A stretch of DNA of 64,000 bases from Planctomycetota bacterium (GCA_026386955.1 JAPLMQ010000294.1:36714-100713), one strand, 5' to 3'; positions 20,643 through 30,415 are shown, numbered from the stretch's first letter. Program-made: numbers and translations. The notes: generated by a model from the letters alone, not told the origin.

Positions 20643-22484
20643 ATGTCCATGCTCCTGAGCTGCCAATCCCTGAGTAAATCGTTCGCCGGAGGCCCGCTCT
20701 TCTCCGAGGTGGCGATCAGCGTCGCCCAAGGCGAGCGCGTCGGCATGATCGGGCCCAACGGCTCGGGCAAGTCGACGCTGCTGAAGATCCTCGCCGGCAT
20801 CGACCAGCCCGACACGGGCGACCTGATGCTCCGCAAGGGGCTGCGCGTGGGGTACGTCGCCCAGGCAGACCGGTTTGAAGAGGGCGCGACGCCGATGAGC
20901 GTCGTGGTCGCCGCCGCCCTTCCGCTGGTGCACGACGAGCACGAGGCCGAGGCGGCCGCGGGCGTCTTGCTCGGCAAGGCCGGGTTCCCCGACTTCGGGC
21001 AAGCGGTGCCGGAGCTCTCGGGCGGGTGGCGCAAGCGCCTCGCCATCACGCGCGAGCTGGCCCGGCAGCCCGACCTCCTGCTGATGGACGAGCCGACGAA
21101 CCACCTCGACCTCGAGGGGATCGAGTGGCTCGAGGAGCTGCTGCAGGATTCCTCCTTCGCCTCGATCATCGTCACGCACGACCGCATCTTCCTCGAGGCC
21201 ACCGCGACGCGCGTGCTCGAGCTGAGCAAGGCCTACCCGCAGGGGACGTTCACCGTCGACGGGGCCTACAGCGAGTTCCTCCGCAGGCGGGGCGAGTTCC
21301 TCGACGCGCAGGCCAAGGAGGAGCGCTCGCTGGCGGGCAAGGTGAGGCAGGACATCGCTTGGCTCAGCCGCGGGGCGAAGGCGCGGCGGACCAAGGCCAA
21401 GGGGCGCATCCAGGAGGCGGGCGAGCGCATGGCCGACTTGGCCGAGCTGCGCGGCCGCAACGCCCCCGCGAAGGCGGCGGGCGTGGAGTTCGCCGGCACG
21501 GGGCGGCAGACGCGGAACCTGCTCGTCGGCAAGGGCCTCTCCAAATCGCTCGGCGGCAAGCCGCTCTTCCGCGACCTCGACGTCACGCTCTCGCCCGGCA
21601 TGTGCCTGGGCCTGCCCGGTCCCAACGGCAGCGGCAAGACCACGCTCATCCGCGTCCTCACCGGCGAGCTCGAGCCCGACGCCGGCACCGTCAAGCAGGC
21701 CGACGGGCTGCGCATCGTCGCCTTCACCCAGCACCGCGAGGCGCTCGACCCCCGCCAATCGCTGCGCGACGCGCTCTGCCCCATCGGCGACACCGTCTTC
21801 TACTTCGGCCGGGCGATGCACATCATCACCTGGGCCAACCGCTTCCTCTTCGACAAGGAGCAGCTGCGCGTCTCCGTCGGCGACCTCTCCGGCGGCGAGC
21901 AGGCCCGCATCCTCATCGCCCGCCTCATGCTCCAGCCGGCCGACCTGCTCATCCTCGACGAGCCGACCAACGACCTCGACATCCCCTCGCTGGAGGTGCT
22001 CGAGGAAAGCCTCGCCGAGTTCCCCGGGGCGATCCTGCTGGTGACGCACGACCGTTTCATGCTCGACCGGCTCTCGACGCACGTGCTGGGGCTCGACGGG
22101 CGCGGCAACGCCCGCGAGTACGGCGACTTCGCCCAGTGGCAGGCCGCCCGCGACACCTTCGGCGCGGAGGAGGCCGCCGCGGCGAAGGCCGACGCGAAGG
22201 CCGCCAAGGCCGCGCCCCCGGCACCGCCCGCCGCGTCCGGTTCTCCGGGCGTTCCCGCGAGCAAGCGGCTCTCCTACAAGGAGCAGCGCGAGTGGGACCA
22301 GATGGAGGCGAACATCACCGCCGGTGAGTCCGAGGTGAAGTTGCTGGAGGTCAAGGTGAGCGACCCGAAGGTGCTGGCCGACCACAAGGCGATGGGGCAG
22401 GCCTGCCGCGAGTTGGAGGCGGCCCACACCCGCGTCGCCAAGCTTTACGCCCGCTGGGCGGAGCTTGAGGCAAAGCAGGCCTGA
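20643..22484 (+). CDS. uup: ABC-F family ATPase, Uup-like
   Basis: A 613-residue soluble protein with two ABC ATPase cassettes and no membrane domain, the layout of ABC-F proteins that act on the ribosome. Cassette 1: GPNGSGKST, LSGGWRKRL, LLMDEPTNHLDL. Cassette 2: GPNGSGKTT, LSGGEQARI, LLILDEPTNDLDI. The linker carries an arginine/lysine-rich stretch (AKARRTKAKGRIQEA). An alanine-rich spacer is followed by a C-terminal coiled-coil (about 540-613, SYKEQREWDQMEANI and onward), which is typical of Uup. The ATG at 20643 gives the family start; ATG at 20649 is possible. The Uup assignment within ABC-F is likely, not certain. Confidence 0.88.
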   Translation: MSMLLSCQSLSKSFAGGPLFSEVAISVAQGERVGMIGPNGSGKSTLLKILAGIDQPDTGDLMLRKGLRVGYVAQADRFEEGATPMSVVVAAALPLVHDEHEAEAAAGVLLGKAGFPDFGQAVPELSGGWRKRLAITRELARQPDLLLMDEPTNHLDLEGIEWLEELLQDSSFASIIVTHDRIFLEATATRVLELSKAYPQGTFTVDGAYSEFLRRRGEFLDAQAKEERSLAGKVRQDIAWLSRGAKARRTKAKGRIQEAGERMADLAELRGRNAPAKAAGVEFAGTGRQTRNLLVGKGLSKSLGGKPLFRDLDVTLSPGMCLGLPGPNGSGKTTLIRVLTGELEPDAGTVKQADGLRIVAFTQHREALDPRQSLRDALCPIGDTVFYFGRAMHIITWANRFLFDKEQLRVSVGDLSGGEQARILIARLMLQPADLLILDEPTNDLDIPSLEVLEESLAEFPGAILLVTHDRFMLDRLSTHVLGLDGRGNAREYGDFAQWQAARDTFGAEEAAAAKADAKAAKAAPPAPPAASGSPGVPASKRLSYKEQREWDQMEANITAGESEVKLLEVKVSDPKVLADHKAMGQACRELEAAHTRVAKLYARWAELEAKQA

Positions 22485-22600
22485 GGGGAAGGCCCTTTCC
22501 CGGTGCCACACGTTGCCGTACCCGCAACGGGTGTCTTGGGAGGCCGGGTTGATCGACACATGCCACGAGTTCGATGGCATGCGGCACCCAGACATCGTCT

Positions 22601-23080
22601 TCAAGGTGCTCCCGCCGGCTTGGTCATCGCCGGCTGCGTGGTCTCCATGAACGTTTCGGGGTGCTCAAGGTAGTGCAGAAGAATCCCCTCAGCCATCTGT
22701 GAACCGTGACAGAAATCAATGCGCCGTCGCGGTTTGATCGCGGATGCCAGGGACTTCCGGTCCGGAGGGTCCTTGCGAAGGGCCTCGCCGTCGATCGTGA
22801 AATCAATCTGCACGCGATCCATCATGTCCTCAAACGCCCGCCGGCGTTCCCATTCGTCTTGGAATGAGCGGTAGACGCCCTTGAGGTCGTCCCAGCCGCG
22901 TGGCCAAGCGCCGTCGTGCGATCTCATGTAAACCGCCACGAGCACTCCCGCATCGGCGCATGCGTAACGATCGAGGTTGGTCTGGCTCAAATAGTGAAAC
23001 GCGATCCCGATCCCCAAGAGCAGGACCAAGCCCGCGACAGCCAGAATGACCACGATTCGGCGATGTGGGGACCCGGCCAT
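22601..23080 (-). CDS. Membrane-anchored small protein of unknown function
   Basis: A 159-residue protein with one N-terminal membrane segment (RIVVILAVAGLVLLLGIGIAF) after a short basic start, and an extracytoplasmic remainder. The segment CADAGVLVAVYMRSHDGAWPRGWDDL resembles small anchored proteins of Planctomycetota in which an exposed domain follows a pilin-like helix, but there is no GFTLIE cleavage motif. The ATG at 23080 is chosen because the anchor then starts near the N-terminus. Third codon positions are less GC-rich than in flanking genes. The gap before it (22485-22600) has a short hairpin, CATGCCA-n9-TGGCATG, near 22559-22581. No function can be assigned. Confidence 0.6.
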   Translation of the reverse strand: MAGSPHRRIVVILAVAGLVLLLGIGIAFHYLSQTNLDRYACADAGVLVAVYMRSHDGAWPRGWDDLKGVYRSFQDEWERRRAFEDMMDRVQIDFTIDGEALRKDPPDRKSLASAIKPRRRIDFCHGSQMAEGILLHYLEHPETFMETTQPAMTKPAGAP

Positions 23081-23336
23081 GGTTGGCTCACATGAAGACC
23101 CAGGGCGACGCTCACGCGAGGTTGGAAACACCCCGGAATTGCCCTGACACACTCGTTTATACGCGACACCCGGCGAATTCATTCCTTTCCATATGCCCGC
23201 TCCGAAAACCACCAAGCGTTATCGGCCAATCCCCAGCGGTCACCCCCACCCCTCCATTCATCAAACCTTCCCCAACTAACCACGCCCCGTTATCTGGCCG
23301 ATCAACTGTCCAGCAGTCCGCTGCTAGAGGGAAGAA

Positions 23337-25190
23337 GTGCCTGCGAAAACCCCAAGTCCCGCGGTGCCGCGCTCCGCGCATCGATTCCGCCTCACCGGCG
23401 AGGGTGAATCGCCCATCGCCTTGGTCGGCATGGCCGCCTCGGTCATCCTGCTCGCGGCGGTCTTCTCCGCCGCCTGGTGCTCCGCGAGCGGAAACGCCGA
23501 GGCCATGCGCCGGGCCCGCTCCGACCAGTTCTACGCCTTGGCGGGCACGCTCAGCCAGGGAGCGGAGACCATGCTCGCCTCGGGCGACGTCTCGGCCCTG
23601 CGCCGTCTGATCGTCGACACCCGCCGCAACTGGCACCTGCTCGAGTGCCGCGTGAAGCTCTCCGACGGACGGATCATCGCCGACGCCGACCCCGCCCGCA
23701 TCAACCAGCTCGTTCTGCCCGACAAGTGGACCGCCACGCCCGCGGACGAGCCCGCCGCGCCGCGCGCCGACGCCATCGTCGTCACCCAGCCGCTGAAGAT
23801 CATGGGCCGGGGCGGTGCGACGCTGGAGCTGGTCTGCGCCAACGAGGTCTCCGCCGCCGCCGCGTGGTGGGAGCCGGGCGGGGCCGCGGGGCTGATCTGC
23901 GCCGCCTCGCTGGGGCTGCTGCTGCTGGTCTACCGCCGCTCGCGCATGGAGCTGGTGCCGATGGACATGATCCGCCGGGCCCTGGTCGCGCGGGGCGGGG
24001 GCGAGCTCTCCGCCAGCGCGCTGGCCGTCGCCGGCGCGGGCCGTCCCGAGACGGCCGCGTGGAACGACATGCTCACCGAGGCCGAGGGCCTTCGCCGGAC
24101 GTTGACCGTCGCCCACGCCCGCGACGCCCTCACCCAGCGGGCCCAGACCCATGGCGACCTCGAGCAGGCCTGCGACGCGCTTTCGCAGGGGCTCATCATC
24201 CTCGACGAGCAGAACCGGGTGGCCTTCGCCAACGGCGCGGCTGCGGTTTTCCTCCAAGCCAAGCGCGACGCCGTGACCGGCAGCCTCGCCGAGAAGTTCA
24301 TCCCGCACACCACCGTCCGCGAGGCGATCCAGGCCGCCGCCACCGGCGCCGCCCGCCACCGGCAGCTCGTTGAGGTCGAGCAGCAGGACTCCGGCGGCAC
24401 CGCCGTGCTGCGTTTCGGCGTCCGCCCGCTGCGGCGCGAGCAGGCCTCGGGCACGCTCATCACCATCGAGGACATCACCCAGCAGCGCAACTCAGAGGCC
24501 TCGCGCAACTCCTTCATCGCCCAGGCGACGCACGAGCTGCGCACCCCGCTGACCAACATCGGGCTCTACCTGGAGATGATCCAGGACTCGGGCGAGAACG
24601 ACCCCGCCGTGCGGGCCAAGTGCCTCAACGTGATCGGGCAGGAGACGCGCCGGCTCGACCGCACCGTGGGCGAGATGCTCTCGGTGGCCCAGATCGAGGC
24701 CGGCTCGCTGGAGCTGAACAAGGACGACGTCCGGCTCGACCGGCTCTTCGCCGAACTCGAGGCCGACTACCGCGCCCAAGCCGACGAGAAGAAGCAGGAG
24801 CTGACCTTCGACCTCTCGCCCAAGTTGCCGGTGATCCAAGGCGACCAGTCCAAGCTGACGGCCAGCATCCACAACCTGGTGGGCAACGCGCTCAAGTACA
24901 CGCCCGCGGGCGGGAAGGTGACCGTGAAGGCCGACACCGACGACAAGGTGCTCAAGGTCGACATCACCGACAGCGGCATCGGCATCGACGAGAAGGAGCA
25001 CGAGCTGATCTTCAACCGCTTCTACCGCGCGAAGGACCCGCGCGTGGGCAAGATCACCGGCTCGGGCCTGGGGCTGGCGCTGGCACGCGAGGTCGCCCGC
25101 CTGCACGGGGGCGACGTGACGGTGCAGTCGCGCCTCAACCAGGGCAGCACCTTCACGCTGATCGTGCCGCTGGGCGACGCGACGGCTTGA
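23337..25190 (+). CDS. Membrane sensor histidine kinase with PAS domain
   Basis: A 617-residue sensor kinase. Helix 1 is at about residues 30-50 (LVGMAASVILLAAVFSAAW), then comes a periplasmic sensor of about 140 residues, helix 2 (GLICAASLGLLLLVYRR), and a PAS-like domain (about 285-385, LSQGLIILDEQNRVAFANGA). The HisKA domain has ATHELRTPLTNI with the phospho-accepting histidine. The ATPase domain has the N box HNLVGNALKYTP, G1 DSGIGID and G2 GSGLGLALAREVARLHGG. The GTG start at 23337 follows AGAGGGAAGA. No response regulator lies next to it. It precedes the STAS-PilB operon by about 60 bases on the same strand, so it may control or be co-transcribed with the secretion/pilus block. Confidence 0.92.
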   Translation: MPAKTPSPAVPRSAHRFRLTGEGESPIALVGMAASVILLAAVFSAAWCSASGNAEAMRRARSDQFYALAGTLSQGAETMLASGDVSALRRLIVDTRRNWHLLECRVKLSDGRIIADADPARINQLVLPDKWTATPADEPAAPRADAIVVTQPLKIMGRGGATLELVCANEVSAAAAWWEPGGAAGLICAASLGLLLLVYRRSRMELVPMDMIRRALVARGGGELSASALAVAGAGRPETAAWNDMLTEAEGLRRTLTVAHARDALTQRAQTHGDLEQACDALSQGLIILDEQNRVAFANGAAAVFLQAKRDAVTGSLAEKFIPHTTVREAIQAAATGAARHRQLVEVEQQDSGGTAVLRFGVRPLRREQASGTLITIEDITQQRNSEASRNSFIAQATHELRTPLTNIGLYLEMIQDSGENDPAVRAKCLNVIGQETRRLDRTVGEMLSVAQIEAGSLELNKDDVRLDRLFAELEADYRAQADEKKQELTFDLSPKLPVIQGDQSKLTASIHNLVGNALKYTPAGGKVTVKADTDDKVLKVDITDSGIGIDEKEHELIFNRFYRAKDPRVGKITGSGLGLALAREVARLHGGDVTVQSRLNQGSTFTLIVPLGDATA

Positions 25191-25254
25191 GCCCCCTCGG
25201 CGGTGCGCGGCGTTTCGACGGCAAACCAAGGCTTTCGCAGGGCAGGGCGTGCGT

Positions 25255-25590
25255 ATGGAGATCCAGGAACAACGGCAAGGCGCGGTGCTCGTGCTCAAGC
25301 CCGTCGGCCCGCTCGTCCAGGCCGACGCGGAGCAGTTCGCCGCGCGCCTCCAGGAGGCGATGGCGGGCACGCTGGGCCGCTGCGTCTTCGACGCCTCCGC
25401 CGTCCCGTTCCTCGACAGCCGCGGCGTCGAGACCCTCGTCGACATCACCGAATCGCTCGGGCAAAGCGGGCGCTCCCTCAAGCTCTGCGCCGCGGGCGAG
25501 ACTTTTCGCCAGGCGCTCGAGCTCACCGGCTGGGGCGACGCCTTCGAATACTTCGCCGACGCCCACAGCGGCGTGAGGAGCTTCCTGTGA
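25255..25590 (+). CDS. STAS-domain protein coupled to the secretion ATPase
   Basis: A 111-residue STAS domain of the anti-anti-sigma type: GAVLVLKPVGPLVQADAEQF, then a strand and VPFLDSRGVETLVDI, where the serine of LDSRG is the expected phosphorylation site, then LKLCAAGETFRQALELTGW. The ATG at 25255 (MEIQEQ) is preferred over the GTG at 25249, with GCAGGG upstream. Its stop TGA overlaps the GTG start of the PilB/GspE-like ATPase, so the two are translationally coupled. A STAS protein at the head of a pilus/secretion operon, right after a sensor kinase, suggests phospho-regulation of the machine, but the partner kinase and phosphatase are not visible. Confidence 0.9.
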   Translation: MEIQEQRQGAVLVLKPVGPLVQADAEQFAARLQEAMAGTLGRCVFDASAVPFLDSRGVETLVDITESLGQSGRSLKLCAAGETFRQALELTGWGDAFEYFADAHSGVRSFL

Positions 25591-27383
25591 CCGGCCCCGC
25601 CAAGCCCAAAACCCGGCTAGGCCAGGCGCTGCTCGACCAGGGCGTCCTCTCCCAGGAGCAGCTCAACCGCGCGCTGGCCGAGCAGAAGGCCACCGGCGCG
25701 ATGCTCGGCGAATCGCTCGTCGAGAAGGGGGTGCTCAGCCCCGGCGTCCTCGTCCAGGCCCTCGGTCGCTGGCTGCAGATCCCCTCCGTCGAGCTCCGTC
25801 ACGGGTTGGTGGACCCGCCGCTCCTCAAGCTCATCGGCGAGGAGGAGGCCAATCGCCTCATGGCGATCCCGATGTTCAAGGTGCGCGACACGCTCACCGT
25901 CGCCATGGCCGAGCCCCAGTCGCTCCCCACCATCGACCGCCTCCGCCAGATCACCGGGCTCAAGATCCGCCCCGTGCTCGCCCTGGCCCCGAACATCCGC
26001 GAGTTCATCCAGAAATACAAGGGCGGCGACATCAACGTCGACGCCTTCCTCACCTCGCTCGCCACCACCGACGTCGAGGTCGTCGAGCGCGAGAGCATCG
26101 ACGACGGCCCGGTGACCGACCTCGACCGCATGGTCGACGGCAGCCCGATCGTGAACCTGGTCAACGTCGCCCTGCTCACCGCCGTGCGCGACCACGCCAG
26201 CGACATCCACATCGAGCCCGAGAAGCGCAGCACCCGCATCCGCTACCGGATCGACGGCACGCTGCGCGACCTGATGAAGCCCCCCGCGGGGATGCACGCC
26301 GCGATCATCTCGCGCGTGAAGGTTGTCGCGAAGATGGACATCGCCGAGAAGCGCCTCCCGCAGGAGGGGCGCATCCGCATCGTCGCGGAGGGGCGCGAGA
26401 TCGACCTGCGCGTCTCGAGCATGCCCACTCTCCTGGGCGAGAAGCTCGTGCTGCGCATCCTCGACAAGGCCAACCTCCAGGTGAAGCTCGAGGCGTTGGG
26501 CATGCGCGAGGAGAGCATGGCCGCGTTCAAGCGCATGCTCGAGCGCCCGCACGGCCTCGTGCTCGTCACCGGCCCCACCGGCAGCGGCAAGACCACCACG
26601 CTCTACTCCGCCCTCGATCTCCTGCGCAACCCCGAATTGAACCTCGTCACCGTCGAGGACCCCGTCGAATACCAGCTCGACTTGGTCAACCAGATCCAGG
26701 TGCAGGCGGCGATCGGCATGACCTTCGCGCGGGCCCTGCGCTCGATCCTCCGCCAGGACCCCGACGTGATCATGGTCGGCGAGATCCGCGACGAGGAGAC
26801 CGCTCGCGTGGCCGTGCAGGCCGCTCTCACCGGGCACCTGGTCCTCGCCACGCTCCACACCAACGACGCCCCCGGCGCGGTCGCCCGCCTGCTCGACATG
26901 GGCATCGAGCCCTACCTGCTCGCCAGCGCCATGAACGGCGCGGTGGCCCAGCGGCTGGCCCGCACCATCTGCCCCAATTGCGCGACGAAGTATTACCCCA
27001 CGCAATCCGAGCTGCTCGACGCGGGGCTCTCCGACAAGGCCGGGCGCAGCTTCCGCAAGGGGGCCGGCTGCCAGCAGTGCCACGACACCGGCTTCCGCGG
27101 GCGCATGGGCATCTACGAGGTGATGGAGGTCACCCCCGAGATCCGCCGGATGATCCACCGCGCCGCCCCGACGCACGAGATGCGCGAGCGGCTCGGCAGG
27201 CAGGGCGTGATGACGCTGCGCGACGAAGGCGTGCAGCAGGTGCTCGCGGGCAAGACCAGCCTCGACGAAGTCCTGCGCGTGACGCACAACGACGACCTGA
27301 CCGAAGAGCCGCAGGCCCCCGCGCCGACTGGGCCAAGTGACGTTCCACCCGCTCCTGCGCGCACCCCGGAGGCCGCGGCATGA
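25587..27383 (+). CDS. pilB: PilB/GspE-type secretion and pilus assembly ATPase
   Basis: A 598-residue hexameric ATPase that powers type IV pilus or type II secretion pseudopilus assembly at the inner membrane. N-terminal MshEN-type domain (RLGQALLDQGVLSQEQLNRA...GEEEANRLMAIP), then the GspE core: DIHIEPEKRSTRIRYRIDG, Walker A GPTGSGKTTT, the Asp box VEDPVEYQLDLVNQIQV, Walker B RQDPDVIMVGEIRDEETA, the His box LATLHTNDA, and a CPNC...CQQC zinc site near the C-terminus. The GTG start at 25587 overlaps the STAS stop; upstream frame sequence is shadow. The final 25 residues are proline/alanine-rich. The next gene overlaps by ATGA. Confidence 0.96.
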   Translation: MTGPAKPKTRLGQALLDQGVLSQEQLNRALAEQKATGAMLGESLVEKGVLSPGVLVQALGRWLQIPSVELRHGLVDPPLLKLIGEEEANRLMAIPMFKVRDTLTVAMAEPQSLPTIDRLRQITGLKIRPVLALAPNIREFIQKYKGGDINVDAFLTSLATTDVEVVERESIDDGPVTDLDRMVDGSPIVNLVNVALLTAVRDHASDIHIEPEKRSTRIRYRIDGTLRDLMKPPAGMHAAIISRVKVVAKMDIAEKRLPQEGRIRIVAEGREIDLRVSSMPTLLGEKLVLRILDKANLQVKLEALGMREESMAAFKRMLERPHGLVLVTGPTGSGKTTTLYSALDLLRNPELNLVTVEDPVEYQLDLVNQIQVQAAIGMTFARALRSILRQDPDVIMVGEIRDEETARVAVQAALTGHLVLATLHTNDAPGAVARLLDMGIEPYLLASAMNGAVAQRLARTICPNCATKYYPTQSELLDAGLSDKAGRSFRKGAGCQQCHDTGFRGRMGIYEVMEVTPEIRRMIHRAAPTHEMRERLGRQGVMTLRDEGVQQVLAGKTSLDEVLRVTHNDDLTEEPQAPAPTGPSDVPPAPARTPEAAA

Positions 27384-28624
27384 AGCTCGCCTACCGTGGG
27401 TTCGACAAGAGCGGCAAGCCCGTCTCGGCGACGATCGAGGCGAACGACCAGGCGTTGGCGGTCGACGACCTCCGCCGCAAGGGGCTCTACGTCACCGAGA
27501 TCGTCGAGGAGCTCGTCGCGGGCCATCGCGCCAACAGCGCCGCCGGACAGAAGTCCGGTTCCGTCCGCGGCCGCGCGGGCAACCGCCTCAGGCATCTGGC
27601 GATGTTCAGCCGGCAGCTCCACGTGCTGGTCCACAGCGGCACGCCCTTGGCCCACGCGCTCAACGCCATCGAGCGCCAGACGGAGAACCCCGCGTGGCGC
27701 GGCGTCATCGGCTCGCTGCGCAAGCGCGTCGAGGACGGCAGCTCCCTCTCGGCCGCGATGGACGACCACCCCGGCTTCTTCGATCCCGTCTGCCGCAGCC
27801 TCGTCGCCGCGGGCGAGTCCAGCGGCGCGATGGCGGGCATGCTCGAGCGCCTCTCCGCCCTCGCCCGCAAGCAGCTCCAGCTCCGCAACACCATCCTGGG
27901 CGCGATGGTCTACCCCGCACTGCTCATGTGCGTCGGGCTCGTGGTCATGGTGACGATGCTCATCTTCGTCGTCCCGCGCTTCGCGGGGATGTTCACAACG
28001 CTGGCCGTCCCGCTTCCGCCCACCACGAAGATGCTGCTGGTCTTGAGCGACGTGCTCCGCGGCTGGTGGTGGGCCGGGCTCGTCGTCCTCGTCGCCGGCG
28101 GCGTCGCGGGCAAAATCTGGTTCACCAGCGCCCGCGGCATCCGCTGGCTGCAGGGCGTCGCCCTCGCGACGCCCAAGGTCGGCAAGCTCGCCCGCAACTT
28201 GGTCAGCGCCCGCATCGCCCGCTTGATGGGCGTGCTTCTGCAATCGCAGGTCCCGCTCATCGAGGCCCGGACGCTCACCGGCAAGGCCGCGGGCAACGGG
28301 CGCTACTCCGACCTGATCGAGCGGGCCCAGGATGCCGTCTCCCGCGGCGAGTCGATGAGCGTGGGCTTCGAGGGCTCCGACCTCATCAACGCCTCGATGT
28401 ACGAGGCGATCCGCCACGGCGAGGAGAGCGGGCAGGTCGGCCCGATGCTGCTCCATGTCGCCGACTTCCTCGACGAGGAGAACGAGGTGCTTGTGCGCTC
28501 GCTGACCAGCCTGATCGAGCCGTTGATCCTGCTTTGGATGGGCGTGGTGGTGGGCTTCATCGCGATCAGCATGTTCCTGCCGCTCTTTGACCTCACAGCC
28601 GCCACGCAGGGAGGTGCGCAGTGA
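27380..28624 (+). CDS. pilC: PilC/GspF inner-membrane platform protein
   Basis: A 414-residue polytopic protein forming the inner-membrane platform that couples the ATPase to pilin extraction. It has the two-repeat layout of the family. The first repeat contains FSRQLHVLVHSGTPLAHALN and RKRVEDGSSLSAAM followed by helices (VYPALLMCVGLVVMVTMLIFVVP). The second contains RLMGVLLQSQVPLIEARTL and ENEVLVRSLTSLIEPLILLWMGVVVGFIAISMFLPLF at the C-terminus. The N-terminal 60 residues (MKLAYRGFDKSGKPVSATIEA) match the family start. Its ATG overlaps the stop of pilB (ATGA) and its stop overlaps the next GTG, so the block is tightly coupled. Confidence 0.95.
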   Translation: MKLAYRGFDKSGKPVSATIEANDQALAVDDLRRKGLYVTEIVEELVAGHRANSAAGQKSGSVRGRAGNRLRHLAMFSRQLHVLVHSGTPLAHALNAIERQTENPAWRGVIGSLRKRVEDGSSLSAAMDDHPGFFDPVCRSLVAAGESSGAMAGMLERLSALARKQLQLRNTILGAMVYPALLMCVGLVVMVTMLIFVVPRFAGMFTTLAVPLPPTTKMLLVLSDVLRGWWWAGLVVLVAGGVAGKIWFTSARGIRWLQGVALATPKVGKLARNLVSARIARLMGVLLQSQVPLIEARTLTGKAAGNGRYSDLIERAQDAVSRGESMSVGFEGSDLINASMYEAIRHGEESGQVGPMLLHVADFLDEENEVLVRSLTSLIEPLILLWMGVVVGFIAISMFLPLFDLTAATQGGAQ

Positions 28625-29721
28625 ATCGACCCTGGGCCCGGACAATCCATTCCCCGATCGGCGTCGACCTCGGGCGCCGCACGGTCAAGGCCGTGCAGCT
28701 CGTGCGCGCGGGCGACCGTTGGCGCGTCGCTGCCGCGGCGGTCTATCCCCGCGCGGCGCAGGATGGTCCGGGCGGACCTGCCGAGGAGCGCGAGATCGAT
28801 CGGCTCTGCAGCGTGCTGGAGCGTCAGGGCTTCGTCGGACGCAGCATCATCCTCGCCGCCCCGGCAGACCAATTGGCGGTCGAAATGCTCGACCTGCCCC
28901 CGCGCTCCTCGGGCGCGCCGATCGACCAGATCGCCCGGGCCGAACTGGCCCGCGTGACCAAGCTCGATCCCGCATCGTTCGAGATGGCGACGTGGGACCT
29001 GCCCGCCCCGGCCCGCGCGGGAGCGGGGGCGAACCTGCTCGCGGTCGCGCTCGGGCGCGAACAGGCCGAGGCTTGCCTCGACCGCTACGAGGCCCGCGGG
29101 CTGATGGTCGAGGCGCTCGACACGCAGGCGTGGGCGATGGCGCGGGCCTGCGCGCTTCGCGCGACAAAGAGCAAGGCCGGCTCCGCGGTGAAGGGATCCA
29201 CGCTCACTGCGGCCTTCGACATCGGCTGGAGCGGGGCCCTGCTCGTCCTGCTCCGCGACGTGGGCGTGATCTACCAGCGCTCGCTCGCCGAGGGCGGGAT
29301 CGGCGAACTCGTCGCCGACATCTCCAAGGAGACCGGACTCTCGCTCGACGCGGTCGAGCAGTTGCTCGCCGAGAAGAGCGCCCCCGGGAAGGAAACCCCG
29401 GCGAAAGAAAACTCCGGCCTGCTCGACGCGCCCGACGTCAAGAAGATCGTGAACCGCTATTTCGAGGCCGCCGGCGCGGAGCTCGAGGCTTCGCTCTCCT
29501 ACGCGAGCCACCGCTACCCCGAGTCGCCGCTCGACCGCGTGCTCGCGATGGGCAGCGGGGCGGGCATCGCGGGGCTCTGCGAGCAGTTCGCCGCCCGGCT
29601 GAGCCTGCCCGTCGAGCCGATCCGCCCGACTGACCTGGTCGATTGCCCCAAGGCGTTCGCGAAGCAGGGCGGCGACGCCCTCGCGACCCTCGCCCTGGGG
29701 CTGGCCCTTTACAGCGAGTGA
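28621..29721 (+). CDS. pilM: PilM-like actin-fold assembly protein
   Basis: A 366-residue cytoplasmic protein of the PilM/GspL-N actin-like fold, which binds the N-terminus of PilN and sits under the inner-membrane platform. It begins with the nucleotide-loop motif IGVDLGRRTVKAVQLVR. Later features are LAAPADQLAVEMLDLPP, a phosphate-2-like strand (AAFDIGWSGALLVLLRDVGVIY), and near the end RVLAMGSGAGIAGLCEQFAARLSLPVE, the adenosine-loop equivalent. The GTG start at 28621 overlaps the pilC stop. The PilM, PilN, PilO-like order that follows is the conserved alignment-complex order of type IV pili. Confidence 0.9.
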   Translation: MNRPWARTIHSPIGVDLGRRTVKAVQLVRAGDRWRVAAAAVYPRAAQDGPGGPAEEREIDRLCSVLERQGFVGRSIILAAPADQLAVEMLDLPPRSSGAPIDQIARAELARVTKLDPASFEMATWDLPAPARAGAGANLLAVALGREQAEACLDRYEARGLMVEALDTQAWAMARACALRATKSKAGSAVKGSTLTAAFDIGWSGALLVLLRDVGVIYQRSLAEGGIGELVADISKETGLSLDAVEQLLAEKSAPGKETPAKENSGLLDAPDVKKIVNRYFEAAGAELEASLSYASHRYPESPLDRVLAMGSGAGIAGLCEQFAARLSLPVEPIRPTDLVDCPKAFAKQGGDALATLALGLALYSE

Positions 29722-29725
29722 ACCC

Positions 29726-30415
29726 GTGAACGGCGTGAACCTCATCCCGGCCTCCCGTCGCGACGCCCGTCGCCAGCGGCGGCGCGTGCGCCTCTGGAGC
29801 GGTGCCTGCTCCGTCTACGCCCTGGCGCTCGCGGGCCTCTGCGTCGCCCTGCATTTCCAGGGTCCGCAGCCGCAGCGAGCCCAGGCCGCGGCCATGACCG
29901 CCGCCAACGGGCGAATCACCGAGCTCGACGCCGCGATCGCCCGTGAGGGCAAGCGCCTCGCGCAGGTGCAGTCGTCGCTCGAGGCGGGCAAGGCCGTGTC
30001 GGACCGCCCCAACTGGAGCACGCTCCTCGCCCTGGTCGCCACGACGCTCGACCCCGGCACGGTGCTGAACCGCTGCCGGCTCGACCCGATGGCGGCCGCG
30101 CCGACGCCCGTCGGGGGCGCAGCCGCGGCCGCATCCGTCAAGCCCAAGACCGTCGTCGCGCCGCCCGCCAACGCCGCGAATCCCGCCGGCACCACGGAGC
30201 CCGTCGTCACGCCGCCGCGCCAGTTCCAGCTCAATTTGGGCGGCCTCGCCCGCTCGCAAGGCGCGGTGACGGCGTTCGTCCTGCGCCTGCAGGCGACGGG
30301 GCTGTTCGAGCAGGTCGATTTGGTGAAGACCACCCGAGAGCCGTTCCTCACCGGCGAGGCGATCGCCTTCCAGATCCGCTGCACGCTCAAAGAACGCGCG
30401 AGGCCCACGCCATGA
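29726..30415 (+). CDS. pilN: PilN-like inner-membrane assembly protein
   Basis: A 229-residue bitopic protein. The first residues MNGVNLIPASRR carry the conserved NLIP motif that docks into PilM. One membrane helix follows the basic stretch (WSGACSVYALALAGLCVALHF). A coiled-coil region (AANGRITELDAAIAREGKRL) leads to a ferredoxin-like periplasmic domain, with LARSQGAVTAFVLRLQATGLFEQVDLVKT matching the PilN domain. A low-complexity Ala/Pro insert lies at about residues 115-155. GTG at 29726, 4 bases after pilM. It overlaps the next gene by ATGA. Confidence 0.85.
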   Translation: MNGVNLIPASRRDARRQRRRVRLWSGACSVYALALAGLCVALHFQGPQPQRAQAAAMTAANGRITELDAAIAREGKRLAQVQSSLEAGKAVSDRPNWSTLLALVATTLDPGTVLNRCRLDPMAAAPTPVGGAAAAASVKPKTVVAPPANAANPAGTTEPVVTPPRQFQLNLGGLARSQGAVTAFVLRLQATGLFEQVDLVKTTREPFLTGEAIAFQIRCTLKERARPTP